Below, one piece after another: positions 37,499 to 46,898 of a stretch of DNA of 64,000 bases (position 1 is its first letter; every line of letters begins with the position of its first letter). The notes beneath the pieces were generated by a model, which did no database searches, was not told the DNA's origin, and saw only the letters and a list, made by a program, of their open reading frames with translations. Both the position numbers and the translations under genes were made by a program. The stretch comes from Roseimarinus sediminis (GTDB taxonomy: Bacteria; Bacteroidota; Bacteroidia; Bacteroidales; Prolixibacteraceae): assembly GCF_050433125.1 (NCBI RefSeq), contig NZ_JBNPXV010000008.1, forward strand, positions 170,211-234,210, given 5' to 3'.

Positions 37499-39766
37499 AT
37501 GAATCGTTCCAGCTTTATATTACTCATCTTTCTACTTTTTATATTTTGGGTTAATGAGGGAGTTTCACAGCCCTGTTATTCCTATATCGACCCTTTCATC
37601 GGTTCTGAGGGAAAAGGAAATGTCACAGTTGGCCCATCGGTACCATTTGGCATGGTGAAACCCGGACCTGATATCAACCGGTTTGCCAATAGTGGATATA
37701 GCCCCGATACCCTCATGCCTGTTTATGGTTTTAGTCAGGTACATGTTAGCGGAACAGGAGGCGGAGCAAAGTATGGAAACGTTTTACTGATGCCCTATTC
37801 CGGTGAATTTAATTCAACTCATCAAACATCGTTACGGAGCAATGAGCAAACCTCTGTTGGTTATTATGGTGTAAAGTTGAAAAAATGGAATATCAACGTG
37901 GAATTGACCACTTCTGCAAAAGTAGCCTTTCATAAATACAATTTCAGTACTGGTTCGAAAGGAATTTTGATTGATGCCGGAGCATTTCTTGATGAAGGCG
38001 ATGCCCCTTTTTCAAGGGAAAATCAGCACCTGGTGGGTTCTGAAATTGAAATCGTATCTGACCATGAAGTACGCGGCTATAACCGTGTACGGGGCGGGTG
38101 GAACAATGGGGCGGCTTATACCGTGTATTTTTATGCCGTATTCGACCAGCCTTTTAATGAATACGGAACATGGAAAGGGAATCAGCTGTTTAAGCGCATA
38201 AAAGAGCAGGCCGATACCGGAGAAAAAACAGGAGTCTTTCTCTCATTCGACAAAGCGCCATCGGATCAGGTGCAGGTAAAAATTGGAATTTCTTTTCTAA
38301 GTTCATTAAAGGCAAAACAAAATATCGAGAATGAAATTCCTCATTGGGATTTCGATAAGGTATTAAACGATTGCCAACAGCAATGGGAAGAACTAATCAG
38401 CCGTATCGAAATTGATGAGAGCGCTACTGAAGAGCAAAAAATAATGTTCTATACAGCGCTTTATCATACCATGCTTATGCCGGTTGATCGCACTGGTGAG
38501 AACCCTTTGTGGATTTCGGACCAGCCGTATTACGACGATTTTTACGCCATATGGGACACCTACCGCTCATCGCACCCATTATTAACCCTTATTAGCCCGT
38601 CGCGCCAGACCGATATTGTAAATGCCCTTTTGGATATTTACAGATATGATGGCTATATGCCAGATGCCCGTAGCGGAAATTACAATGGCCGAACACAGGG
38701 AGGCTCCAATGCCGATGTGCTTATTGCCGATGCTTTTGTGAAAGGATTGAAAGGCATCGATTACAAAACAGGTTTACAGGCAATGCTAAAAGATGCCACA
38801 GTTCCTCCGGGAGGTAAAGAAGAAAAAGAAGGTCGCGGCGGCTTAGCCGACTATAACACCTTAGGATATATCTCTGACCGTTTCGTACGCGCCGGAAACC
38901 GTACCATGGAATATGCCTTTAACGATTATTGCATTGCTACGGTAGCAAAAGGTTTAGGAAATACGAAAGTTTATCAGAAGTATCTGAGACAATCAGGCAA
39001 CTGGAAGAACCTGTGGCGCGATATAGAAAACCATGGATCCAAAGGTTTCATCATGCCAAAAGATCACAAGGGAAACTGGATCGACACCATTTATTGCAAC
39101 GGACCAAAAGCAACCGAGGAGTATGTACTTTACAATCCACTGTCAAAAGAATGGCCTGTTTGCGTTTGCTGGTGGTGCGGGTTTTTCTATGAAGGAACAT
39201 CGTGGGAGTATTCACTCATGGTTCCGCACGATGTGCCAGGTCTGATTGAAAAGTGCGGTGGAAATGAAGCATTCAGGAAACGTCTCGATACTTTCTTCGC
39301 TAACGATTATTACAATGTGGCCAATGAACCATCGTTTCTAACTCCGAATTTATACCACTGGATTGGCCGTCCCGATTTAAGCAGCCAACGCATTCGGAAA
39401 ATAGTCGATGGCAATTACAACAACAGCCGTTCAGGCATTCCTGGGAACGACGATTCCGGTTCCATGTCATCATGGCTGGCCTTTCATATGATGGGTTTGT
39501 ACCCCAACGCAGGACATTCTTATTACCTGATCAATTCCCCTTATTTTAAGCAAAGCGTAATTCATCAGGAAAACGGGAAAAACTTTGCTATAAAAGCAAA
39601 AAATCTAAGCGATATCAATGTATACATTCAGTCTGCCACTCTAAACGGAGAGCCTTATAACAAAGCCTGGCTGGAGCACGGTAATATTATAGCCGGTGGA
39701 GAATTAGTTTTTGAAATGGGACCTGAACCTTCCGACTGGGGAACCGAGCTATTGCCACCTGAATAA
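37499..39766 (+). CDS. Alpha-mannosidase, GH92 (canonical)
   Basis: 755 residues with a signal peptide (WVNEGVSQP). GH92 hallmarks: YIDPFIGSEGKGNV at the mature start, VHVSGTGGGAKYGNVLLMP, YAIWDTYRSSHPL in the barrel, and the catalytic acid loop GIPGNDDSGSMSSW. The enzyme is a calcium-dependent inverting exo-alpha-mannosidase, secreted or periplasmic. Lying directly after the iol operon on the same strand (135-nt spacer), it links mannose release with inositol use. It is shorter than and clearly distinct from the GH92 at 7.8-10.2 kb, so this is not a recent duplication. Confidence 0.92.
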   Translation: MNRSSFILLIFLLFIFWVNEGVSQPCYSYIDPFIGSEGKGNVTVGPSVPFGMVKPGPDINRFANSGYSPDTLMPVYGFSQVHVSGTGGGAKYGNVLLMPYSGEFNSTHQTSLRSNEQTSVGYYGVKLKKWNINVELTTSAKVAFHKYNFSTGSKGILIDAGAFLDEGDAPFSRENQHLVGSEIEIVSDHEVRGYNRVRGGWNNGAAYTVYFYAVFDQPFNEYGTWKGNQLFKRIKEQADTGEKTGVFLSFDKAPSDQVQVKIGISFLSSLKAKQNIENEIPHWDFDKVLNDCQQQWEELISRIEIDESATEEQKIMFYTALYHTMLMPVDRTGENPLWISDQPYYDDFYAIWDTYRSSHPLLTLISPSRQTDIVNALLDIYRYDGYMPDARSGNYNGRTQGGSNADVLIADAFVKGLKGIDYKTGLQAMLKDATVPPGGKEEKEGRGGLADYNTLGYISDRFVRAGNRTMEYAFNDYCIATVAKGLGNTKVYQKYLRQSGNWKNLWRDIENHGSKGFIMPKDHKGNWIDTIYCNGPKATEEYVLYNPLSKEWPVCVCWWCGFFYEGTSWEYSLMVPHDVPGLIEKCGGNEAFRKRLDTFFANDYYNVANEPSFLTPNLYHWIGRPDLSSQRIRKIVDGNYNNSRSGIPGNDDSGSMSSWLAFHMMGLYPNAGHSYYLINSPYFKQSVIHQENGKNFAIKAKNLSDINVYIQSATLNGEPYNKAWLEHGNIIAGGELVFEMGPEPSDWGTELLPPE

Positions 39767-39784
39767 TAACTTAAACATTGAGTT

Positions 39785-40114
39785 ATGAAACTTAGGAACC
39801 TGAAAGTAGGTACAAAGCGAACTACTGGCTTTAGCCTGGTTATTGCATTAACCATTGCTGTTTCAAATGCTGGCTATAGAGGAGCAAAAAATCTGACAGA
39901 TCTTTCTGCCAAAGTTTAGAAAATCGATAGTATTGTTATCCTGGTTTACGATTCTCGCAGGGATGAAAAAGACTTCATGATCAACAAAGATGAGCATAGT
40001 AAAAGCCGTCATCAAATGAGAATTGATGGTATAATGAATATTGGACAGAATTACATGGCCATGACCTGCTTCCAGTATCACACTTTCCGTTACACTGAAC
40101 CACTAAAGGGATAG
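39785..40114 (+). pseudogene. Decayed methyl-accepting chemotaxis protein, N-terminal remnant
   Basis: Translation from ATG 39785 gives MKLRNLKVGTKRTTGFSLV followed by a hydrophobic stretch, the typical start of a chemoreceptor. An in-frame TAG stops it after 44 codons (39917-39919). The same frame continues for 63 codons with a DSRRDEKDFMINKDE-like segment, resembling the sensor helices of 4HB-type receptors, then ends at TAG 40112. The HAMP and signalling domains are gone. It is probably an inactivated relic; I see no frame that restores the rest. Confidence 0.65.
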
Positions 40115-40139
40115 ATTAAACACGCGCTATCCCTTTATT
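40105..40139 (+). terminator. Rho-independent terminator
   Basis: AAAGGGATAG (40105-40114) pairs with CTATCCCTTT (40127-40136), 12-nt loop, followed by ATTT. It closes the plus-strand GH92/relic region before the convergent hemerythrin gene. Confidence 0.65.
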
Positions 40140-40193
40140 TATGATACATTCATATATTCATTCAAGAATTATAGTTATTCCTGCAAGGACATT

Positions 40194-40589
40194 TTATTCG
40201 CTAACAATGCCTTTGTAAAGCTGGTCGGTATCCAATATATGACTGGTAATCCAGTCTTTGATAAAACCTGCCACTTCGATGGTCAACAGCAAACGACCGC
40301 TCTCAAAACGCGTTCTGAAATCAGCGACTTTTTCACAAAACGCAGCGTGTTTTAGTTTGTGCGGTTCAAAATCGGCATAGGAAGCAGCCTGCATCAGTGC
40401 TTCCTCGGTAGCAAAGTGCGTTTGTATATAGGCTTCCAGCTCACCAATTACATTTTTCATGGTGCTTTTGTCCGCCCCGCTTTTCAGATTGTTGTAGAAA
40501 TCGTTGATGAGTTGAAACAGCATTTGGTGCTGTTGATCAATGGTTTTAATTCCTACGCTGTATTCTTCTTTCCATTTAACAAAAATCAT
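40194..40589 (-). CDS. Bacteriohemerythrin
   Basis: 131 residues, single hemerythrin domain. Iron-ligand motifs are present: VGIKTIDQQHQMLF (His), HFATEEALM (HxxxE), FEPHKLKHAAF (HxxxH) and a final HILDTD (HxxxxD-type). Bacteriohemerythrins bind O2 with a di-iron centre in the cytoplasm and serve oxygen delivery, storage or sensing. It is a stand-alone gene beside a chemoreceptor relic; hemerythrin domains are often linked with chemotaxis systems. The 216-nt upstream spacer to the MFS gene shows no clear promoter box. Confidence 0.93.
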   Translation of the reverse strand: MIFVKWKEEYSVGIKTIDQQHQMLFQLINDFYNNLKSGADKSTMKNVIGELEAYIQTHFATEEALMQAASYADFEPHKLKHAAFCEKVADFRTRFESGRLLLTIEVAGFIKDWITSHILDTDQLYKGIVSE

Positions 40590-40805
40590 AAGCCTGATGA
40601 TTAAAATTTACCATCCTATAGTACTCCTTTTTAATAGCTTTTCCAAGCACCTCCGGCTTCTTGTAAAACTGTATGGGAACATTTGATAATTTAAGAAAAT
40701 TGAGCTATATCCTGCAAGTTCACCCGTCTAATCAAAATCGATTTATTTCACTCATTTTTTATTCAACCGGAATTTGTAGCTTTAAAGAGAAAAAATTCGA
40801 GCAAT

Positions 40806-42062
40806 ATGCAATCTTCAGTTAAAAACCTGCAATACTATAAGTTTAGTGCTTACGGTTTTTTAAAAAACCTGCGTTTTTTTGAAGCCTTTCTTATACTGTA
40901 TCTTCTCGAAAAAGGAATGAGTTATTCACAAATCGGTATCATGTATGCCGTTCGGGAAGTGGCATTGAACCTTCTCGAAATCCCCTCAGGACTAATGGCA
41001 GACACCTGGGGGCGGAAACGAACGCTGGCAGGGTCATTTCTGTTTTACATTGCTTCCTTTCTAGTTTTTTATTTTTCATCCAGCTTTGTGCCCCTGCTTT
41101 TGGCATTTGCTCTTTTTGGACTGGCCGATGCCTTCAGAACCGGAACCCATAAAGGAATGATGATGGACTATCTGAAAATGAAGGGCTGGGATCAATACAA
41201 AACCGCCTATTACGGACACACGCGCGCGTGGTCGCAGCGGGGCATGGCCTTATCGTCGCTTGCAGGTGGAATCATCGTTTTTTATTCAGGAAATTTCCAA
41301 AGCATCTTTCTATATGCCACCATTCCCTATTTGATTAACCTCCTCCTACTGCTATCTTATCCCAATGAGCTGAATTACGCTTCAGAAACTCCGGATAAAA
41401 AGAAAAAAAGGGAACAACTTATCAATACATTTAAAAATTTTAAGGTCGTACTCAGCCGACCAGCCGTTTTAACCCTCATCAGCAATTCAGCGCTCCATTC
41501 CTCATTCCAGAAATCGGTGAAAGATTATATTCAGCCCGTCATGGTTGCAGCCATTGCCACCTTGCCTCTTTTGCCCCAGTTAAATACAAAGGAGCGACAC
41601 GGGCTCTTTATCGGAAGCATTTATTTCATCATTTATCTTTTCACGTCGGGCGCTTCGCGTATGGCCGGAATCGTGAAGCAAAACAGACAGGGTCGTGCTG
41701 CCAATACAACGCTGCTGGCCGGGCTCTTGGCCGGACTTATTTGCGGACTTCTCTTTAACAGCGAATTCTGGTGGTTTGCCCTTGTGGCTTTTGCACTGAT
41801 TTACATCGTAGAGAACTTCAGAAAGCCAATAATGACGACACTGGTAGCCGATGAAGTTCCCAATAAAATACTGGCCTCGGTACTTTCAGCACAATCGCAG
41901 TTAAAAACGGTGTACGCCGTAATTATTTCCTTATTGCTTGGATTTCTGGCCGATTACCAGGGTGTTGGCATAGCGCTAACTATAATTTCAGCAGGCATTG
42001 GACTTCTGTTTTTAGGCTTGCAGTTGTTCCGAAAAATTAAGCTGAGCAAGAGCAATTCATGA
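40806..42062 (+). CDS. Major facilitator superfamily transporter
   Basis: 418 residues with about 12 hydrophobic segments. The region MYAVREVALNLLEIPSGLMADTWGRKRTL (around residues 45-72) contains the MFS loop 2-3 signature (GxxADxxGRKR). The substrate cannot be deduced. It stands alone, convergent with the carbamoyltransferase gene, 43 nt apart. Candidate roles are drug or sugar export; there is no supporting context. Confidence 0.85.
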   Translation: MQSSVKNLQYYKFSAYGFLKNLRFFEAFLILYLLEKGMSYSQIGIMYAVREVALNLLEIPSGLMADTWGRKRTLAGSFLFYIASFLVFYFSSSFVPLLLAFALFGLADAFRTGTHKGMMMDYLKMKGWDQYKTAYYGHTRAWSQRGMALSSLAGGIIVFYSGNFQSIFLYATIPYLINLLLLLSYPNELNYASETPDKKKKREQLINTFKNFKVVLSRPAVLTLISNSALHSSFQKSVKDYIQPVMVAAIATLPLLPQLNTKERHGLFIGSIYFIIYLFTSGASRMAGIVKQNRQGRAANTTLLAGLLAGLICGLLFNSEFWWFALVAFALIYIVENFRKPIMTTLVADEVPNKILASVLSAQSQLKTVYAVIISLLLGFLADYQGVGIALTIISAGIGLLFLGLQLFRKIKLSKSNS

Positions 42063-42105
42063 TTTCAAGCTAATCTTCCAGCTCAACTGAATGTGCAGAA
42101 AAATA

Positions 42106-43767
42106 CTAGAATTCCTGTTCATTCATTTTATGTACTTTTCCGTTAAATACCAGTGCATTGACTCCCATCCCACGCGCTGCGGCAAGCGCATCTTCGAAAG
42201 TATGCACCATAGGCGCTCCCTGCACATTAAACGAGGTATTGATCAGGGCCTTTACCCCATATTTATGATCCAGTACAGTAAGCAGATCAAACAAATAGGG
42301 GTTATCGTCACGGAATCCAACAGCCTGAATACGGGCAGTACCATTGGCATGAATCACACCGGCCAGCTTTTCATGATATTCGGGTAGAACATGAAAATCG
42401 AGCAGCATGTATTTTGAAAGGGGATGCATGTGCTTAAGTCCTGTAACCTGGCAGGCATTTTTTTCAAGCATCACCGGAGCTACCGGACGATACCATTCAC
42501 GCTTTTTCATATCGACACTTACCTTTTTAGCCAGTGCCTTCGTTGGAAGCGCCAACAAACTTCGATTTCCAAGTGCACGCGGACCCACTTCCCCATACTC
42601 ATTACAGGTACCAATAACTGCACCATTCATCAGTAAAAAAGCTGCTTCCTCAACATCCGATTCGGAATAATCGAGCCGATACGCTTCAATTCCCCAGCCA
42701 TTCAGGTAAGCACTGTGCCGGGTAATATTGTTCCCCTTCATCCATTCGCCAAATGCAGCTGCACCCAGCGCCAATCCGGAGTCTTCGGTGCAGGGCGGAA
42801 TATAAACATGATCGAAAATACCACTTTCGATGATGGCCGAATTGGTATGAATGTTCAACGCACAACCTCCGGTATAATACAGGTTTTTACAAGAACTCAG
42901 GGTGTTTACATCATCGATCTTCATCAAGGTGGCGCGCATAAAAACTTCCTGAATGGTTGCCACGACATCCTGCAAAAAAGTATTGTGCTGATCGAACGAT
43001 TGCAAATCGATATTAAAGTCGGCTTTAGCCCGCTCGAAGAATACCGATCGCTGGCTCCAGCAATCCTCAAACCACTTGTTTTGACGCAGCCAGAATTCAA
43101 TGTCCTCGTTGTAATTGCCCAGGGCTGCATAGCCCATCAGCTTACCCGGCACACTGTTCTGATCCTGCATTTTTGCCCCCATGATCCCAAAGGTGAGTGC
43201 ATTGGCATTGAAAAGTGAAGTGAGTTGTTTCAGCTCCCAGTGATGCTCCACAGGAATAATTTTTCCCATGCGATACATCCAGGCTGAAAAATTAGAAAGG
43301 CTTGCGCCGCCGTCAAAATGAATCAAAAGGCTGTTTTCTTCAAATTCACCAAAGAAAGGAAGACATGAAAACACGTGTGCCAACTCATGGTTTAGCACCC
43401 AGGCATTCATTTCGCGCTTAAACCACCAAAGCCGTCCCTGCTCCCATGTTTTTGTCAGGCGTCCCATTAAAGGTGCTTCGAATCTGATTTGCCCATCGCT
43501 GCTAATCAACGACCGGCCTACCACATTATCGACAAAAACCACATCGGCCTCACGATCGACCCAGCCGGCCTCGCGCACCAGTGACGTTAAATGCCGATGC
43601 ATTTTATTATCGCGTTTAATGCGCGAATAACGTTCAAGCTGAAGCATGTTTTCAACTTTTCCTTCATGCATCATCACCAATGAATGATCATGCACATACT
43701 GAGGATATGGATGATCGCTTCTGTCCTGAATTCCGTATATTCCTAAAGTGGCCTTACTTTGCTCCAT
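42106..43767 (-). CDS. NodU/TobZ-type O-carbamoyltransferase
   Basis: Start chosen at 43767 (MEQSKATLGIYG), where ATG overlaps the preceding stop as TAATG; a frame extension to 43830 lies inside the upstream gene. The protein is ~553 residues. The N-terminal ASKHA-like domain has HDHSLVMMHEGKV and ERYSRIKRDN, and GGCALNIHTNSAII holds the conserved nucleotide-site motif. The C-terminal domain has VGPRALGNRSLLA and INTSFNVQGAPMV. The family uses carbamoyl phosphate and ATP to carbamoylate hydroxyls of sugars or natural products. It is translationally coupled to a membrane protein gene. Confidence 0.88.
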   Translation of the reverse strand: MEQSKATLGIYGIQDRSDHPYPQYVHDHSLVMMHEGKVENMLQLERYSRIKRDNKMHRHLTSLVREAGWVDREADVVFVDNVVGRSLISSDGQIRFEAPLMGRLTKTWEQGRLWWFKREMNAWVLNHELAHVFSCLPFFGEFEENSLLIHFDGGASLSNFSAWMYRMGKIIPVEHHWELKQLTSLFNANALTFGIMGAKMQDQNSVPGKLMGYAALGNYNEDIEFWLRQNKWFEDCWSQRSVFFERAKADFNIDLQSFDQHNTFLQDVVATIQEVFMRATLMKIDDVNTLSSCKNLYYTGGCALNIHTNSAIIESGIFDHVYIPPCTEDSGLALGAAAFGEWMKGNNITRHSAYLNGWGIEAYRLDYSESDVEEAAFLLMNGAVIGTCNEYGEVGPRALGNRSLLALPTKALAKKVSVDMKKREWYRPVAPVMLEKNACQVTGLKHMHPLSKYMLLDFHVLPEYHEKLAGVIHANGTARIQAVGFRDDNPYLFDLLTVLDHKYGVKALINTSFNVQGAPMVHTFEDALAAARGMGVNALVFNGKVHKMNEQEF

Positions 43768-44750
43768 TAAATTAAAAACTGTATAACAACTGAAAAAACA
43801 AGCAGCAACCATATGAACCCTTCGGCCCAAAGGCGTCGCCTTGAAAAAAGGAGATAGTTGGTGAATAGAAATGTGAGGGGAATAGCCAGTATTACCAGCA
43901 ATTCATAGGAAACAAAGGGAAAAATAAGCAATAATAATGAAGCAGCAAAAAACAAAGCCAGTATCTTAAAATAACGTCTGGTACTAATCCCCTTTTCTCC
44001 ATATTGCTTCAGAATGAAAATACTTGCCAGAATAATAAGGAACAGTAAAAAGAGGAGATATAACTGAAACGGCAATTTAAACAGTATACCGATATCCCGG
44101 GTCCGGGTAAACGGGCTTGTAACCAGATCAAACCAGGCTGATACATCACTCCAGATGAAATAAGCCAAAAATGAAAACATCCAGGGAAAGAACAAGCCAA
44201 CAAAAGGCAGTGTCCATTCTCTCCATTCAGCATTACTGCGCAGAATCAGAATTGCAAAAGGAACCAGTACTACCAATACACTTACTGGCATGTAAAACAA
44301 ACCGGCCAGTCCCAGCAAAAATCCAGCATCGAAGGCATTGCTGTATGCACGTTGTTTTTCGAACGCGCTAAAAATACTCCGGATGGCCAGCACAACGAAT
44401 ACCGCAGCAAACAATACAGGACTTACAACTTGTAATTCGGGCAGTGCAAATACAATAAGCAGAAAGAGATAGGTTGGAAGAAATGTTGGCTCTTTAACAA
44501 AGGCAAAACGAGCATTGATTTGTACCAGCAGAAAACAAAGTGCCATGGCCAGCAAATAAGCAAGTGCCGTATTCAGCGTTGGCTCCATTATCCATTTTCC
44601 CAAATTGATCGCAAGTGGCCCGGCAGCGTCCCAAAGCTGCCACTTACTTTGAACCGGATTGATAAAACCGGGTAAAAGCAGCAGGATTCCAAAAACCGGA
44701 AACAAGAGAAACTGATAAAAGTTATTGGCTCTGAAAAGCTTAAGCAACAT
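43767..44750 (-). CDS. Polytopic membrane protein, DUF6427-like
   Basis: About 327 residues from MLLKLFRANN (44750); an in-frame ATG at 44765 adds MTLTL. Roughly ten hydrophobic segments and short charged loops define an inner-membrane protein. The opening LLKLFRANNFYQFLLFPVF and the general pattern match a Bacteroidota family labelled DUF6427, of unknown function. It overlaps the carbamoyltransferase start by one base, so the two products may cooperate in surface glycan modification, by inference. Confidence 0.7.
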   Translation of the reverse strand: MLLKLFRANNFYQFLLFPVFGILLLLPGFINPVQSKWQLWDAAGPLAINLGKWIMEPTLNTALAYLLAMALCFLLVQINARFAFVKEPTFLPTYLFLLIVFALPELQVVSPVLFAAVFVVLAIRSIFSAFEKQRAYSNAFDAGFLLGLAGLFYMPVSVLVVLVPFAILILRSNAEWREWTLPFVGLFFPWMFSFLAYFIWSDVSAWFDLVTSPFTRTRDIGILFKLPFQLYLLFLLFLIILASIFILKQYGEKGISTRRYFKILALFFAASLLLLIFPFVSYELLVILAIPLTFLFTNYLLFSRRRLWAEGFIWLLLVFSVVIQFLI

Positions 44751-44783
44751 AAGCGTTAAGGTCAACTGGTTTGTGCTGAAAGT

Positions 44784-44821
44784 TAAACAAAAACGAGCAG
44801 AAATGTTTGAAATTTCTGCTC
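44784..44821 (-). terminator. Rho-independent terminator of purD
   Basis: GAGCAGAAAT / ATTTCTGCTC perfect 10-bp stem with a short loop. On the minus strand it is followed by GTTTTTGTTT. It lies 27 nt beyond the purD stop. Confidence 0.8.
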
Positions 44822-44848
44822 ATTCCTATTTCTGTAAAGAAGTCGCAC

Positions 44849-46120
44849 TTATTTCAGATCGAAGCCTAAATCACGTCTGAAGTACTTTCCTTCAAAAACA
44901 ATTTCGTCGGCATTTCTGTAGGATTGATCAAGTGCATCCTGCATGTTTTTACCATAAGAACTTACGGCAAGCACCCTTCCGCCATTGCTTACCACATCGC
45001 CATTAAGGCTGTCGGTCCCTGCATGAAATACAATGCTGCCGTTAACTTTATCCATACCATAAATGGTTTTTCCCTTTTCGTAATGCCCGGGATAACCACC
45101 CGAAACCAATACCACCGTTACGGCGGTACGTTCATCAAAAACAAGTTCTTTTTGGTCGAGCTCATTGTTGGCTACTCCTTCGAGCAAGTCGACAAAGTCG
45201 CTTTTTACCCTTAGCATCACCGCCTCGGTTTCAGGATCGCCCATTCGCACATTGTATTCAATAACGTAAGGATCGTCGTTTACCTTGATTAAACCCAGAA
45301 AGACAAATCCTTTGTAGGCTATCTGATCTTTCTGAAGTCCTTCGATGGTTGGCTTAATGATTCGTTCTTCCACCTTTTGCATGAACTCGCTGCCGGCAAA
45401 GGGAACCGGTGAAACAGCACCCATACCTCCGGTATTGAGTCCGGTATCTCCCTCTCCAATACGTTTGTAATCTTTGGCTTCGGGAAGAATTTTGTAATTT
45501 ATGCCATCCGTAAGTACAAAAACCGACAATTCGATTCCCGACAGAAACTCTTCAATGACCACCTTATTACTGGCTACACCAAACTTACCATCCAGCATTT
45601 CACTGAGCTCGGCCATGGCATCATCAAAGCTATCGATAATCAATACTCCTTTGCCGGCAGCCAAACCATCGGCCTTAAGCACATAGGGTGGCTGAAGGGT
45701 CTTCATAAACGAAGCCGCCTTGTCTGTCTCTCCTGCGGTAAATGTCTGGTAACGCGCTGTTGGTATCTTATGACGCTCCATGAACTCCTTGGCAAAGTCC
45801 TTACTGCCCTCAAGCAGCGCTCCTGCCTTTGATGGTCCAATTACCGGAATGGTGTTCAGATCAGCATCAGCAGCAAAGTAGTCGCTGATTCCTTCTACCA
45901 GTGGAACTTCCGGACCAACCAGCACCATGTCGATTTGCTTGCTGATCACTTCCTTTTTTAAACCTTCGAAGTCGGAAACATTTACACTGAGATTAATTCC
46001 AAGTGTTTTGGTTCCGGCATTCCCGGGTGCAAAATAAAGTTGTTCAACTTTGGGGCTTTGTTGAATTTTCCATCCCAAAGCATGCTCACGACCACCCGAT
46101 CCAACGATTAAAATTTTCAT
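44849..46120 (-). CDS. purD: Phosphoribosylamine--glycine ligase
   Basis: 423 residues, full-length ATP-grasp enzyme. MKILIVGSGGREHALGWK is the classical GARS start. ADGLAAGKGVLI and GLNTGGMGAVSPVP are ATP/glycine-site motifs, and EYNVRMGDPETEAVM is the metal-binding segment. It catalyses the second step of purine synthesis. It ends an operon with GT117 and polysaccharide deacetylase genes, an arrangement with no obvious metabolic link. Spacing to the previous gene is 14 nt. Confidence 0.96.
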   Translation of the reverse strand: MKILIVGSGGREHALGWKIQQSPKVEQLYFAPGNAGTKTLGINLSVNVSDFEGLKKEVISKQIDMVLVGPEVPLVEGISDYFAADADLNTIPVIGPSKAGALLEGSKDFAKEFMERHKIPTARYQTFTAGETDKAASFMKTLQPPYVLKADGLAAGKGVLIIDSFDDAMAELSEMLDGKFGVASNKVVIEEFLSGIELSVFVLTDGINYKILPEAKDYKRIGEGDTGLNTGGMGAVSPVPFAGSEFMQKVEERIIKPTIEGLQKDQIAYKGFVFLGLIKVNDDPYVIEYNVRMGDPETEAVMLRVKSDFVDLLEGVANNELDQKELVFDERTAVTVVLVSGGYPGHYEKGKTIYGMDKVNGSIVFHAGTDSLNGDVVSNGGRVLAVSSYGKNMQDALDQSYRNADEIVFEGKYFRRDLGFDLK

Positions 46121-46134
46121 GATTAAGAAATATT

Positions 46135-46890
46135 TTATGCTCCTTTAAGTAACTTATTGATGTTTTCCCGCATGTGCAGTACCCGGTCGAAGAGGTTCGA
46201 TTTCAGCGGATAAAGTTTCGGGAATTCAATCTTCCGGAAAGAATAACCCTCAAGTGCAAGATCGTCGATTACACGGGGTAATGCTTCGAGAACATTCTTT
46301 TCAGCCTTTAGCGAATCGTGAAAAGTAATGATTGAACCATCGCTGACATGTTCCACTACATTTTTGTAACATTGCTCCGGACTTAATTCCGGATCATAAT
46401 CACAACTAATCACATCCCACATGATCAGCTTGTAGCGTTTCACAATGGCATGATACTGCATGCGCCTCAACAAACCATGTGGCGGACGAAAAAGGTTTGA
46501 CCCGATTAGTTCGTTCGCCTTTTCAATATTTGAAAGGTACTTTGGGGTACTGTGTTTTATGCCCTGCAGGTGATTGTGGGTATGATTCCCCACACTGTGT
46601 CCTTCGGCTTTTATTTGTTTGAAGAGTTCGGGATAACGACCAACGTTTTCACCCACACAAAAGAAGGTCGCTTTAATATCCTTTTCCTTCAGAATTGCAA
46701 GCACCTGCGGTGTTACCTCCGGAATCGGGCCATCGTCGAAAGTCAGATAAAGCACTTTCTTACCCGTTGGTATGCGCCAGATGGCTTCGGGGAAAAGCCG
46801 GGTAACCCACTCAGGCAACTGAACTTTCAGCTTCTTTAATCGCTCCATTCCTGCTATTTTCGGAGATTTCCTCTTCATCAACTGATTCAT
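46135..46890 (-). CDS. Polysaccharide deacetylase (NodB homology, CE4)
   Basis: 251 residues. The NodB motifs are intact: LTFDDGP (catalytic Asp and metal Asp), HSVGNHTHNH (metal histidines), FRPPHG, and the late ITFHDS. No clear signal peptide is present; the N-terminus is basic. CE4 enzymes remove N-acetyl groups from peptidoglycan, chitin oligomers or exopolysaccharide. Only 8 nt separate it from the GT117 gene, so the two are cotranscribed. Substrate unknown. Confidence 0.9.
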   Translation of the reverse strand: MNQLMKRKSPKIAGMERLKKLKVQLPEWVTRLFPEAIWRIPTGKKVLYLTFDDGPIPEVTPQVLAILKEKDIKATFFCVGENVGRYPELFKQIKAEGHSVGNHTHNHLQGIKHSTPKYLSNIEKANELIGSNLFRPPHGLLRRMQYHAIVKRYKLIMWDVISCDYDPELSPEQCYKNVVEHVSDGSIITFHDSLKAEKNVLEALPRVIDDLALEGYSFRKIEFPKLYPLKSNLFDRVLHMRENINKLLKGA

Positions 46891-46898
46891 TTACCCGA

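Noticed and set aside
7828..39766. Recent duplication of the two GH92 genes
   Set aside because: The proteins differ in length, signal type and catalytic-loop motif, so they are old paralogues or independent acquisitions.
43768..43830. N-terminal extension of the carbamoyltransferase
   Set aside because: It lies within the upstream membrane protein gene; the overlapping TAATG is a much better start.
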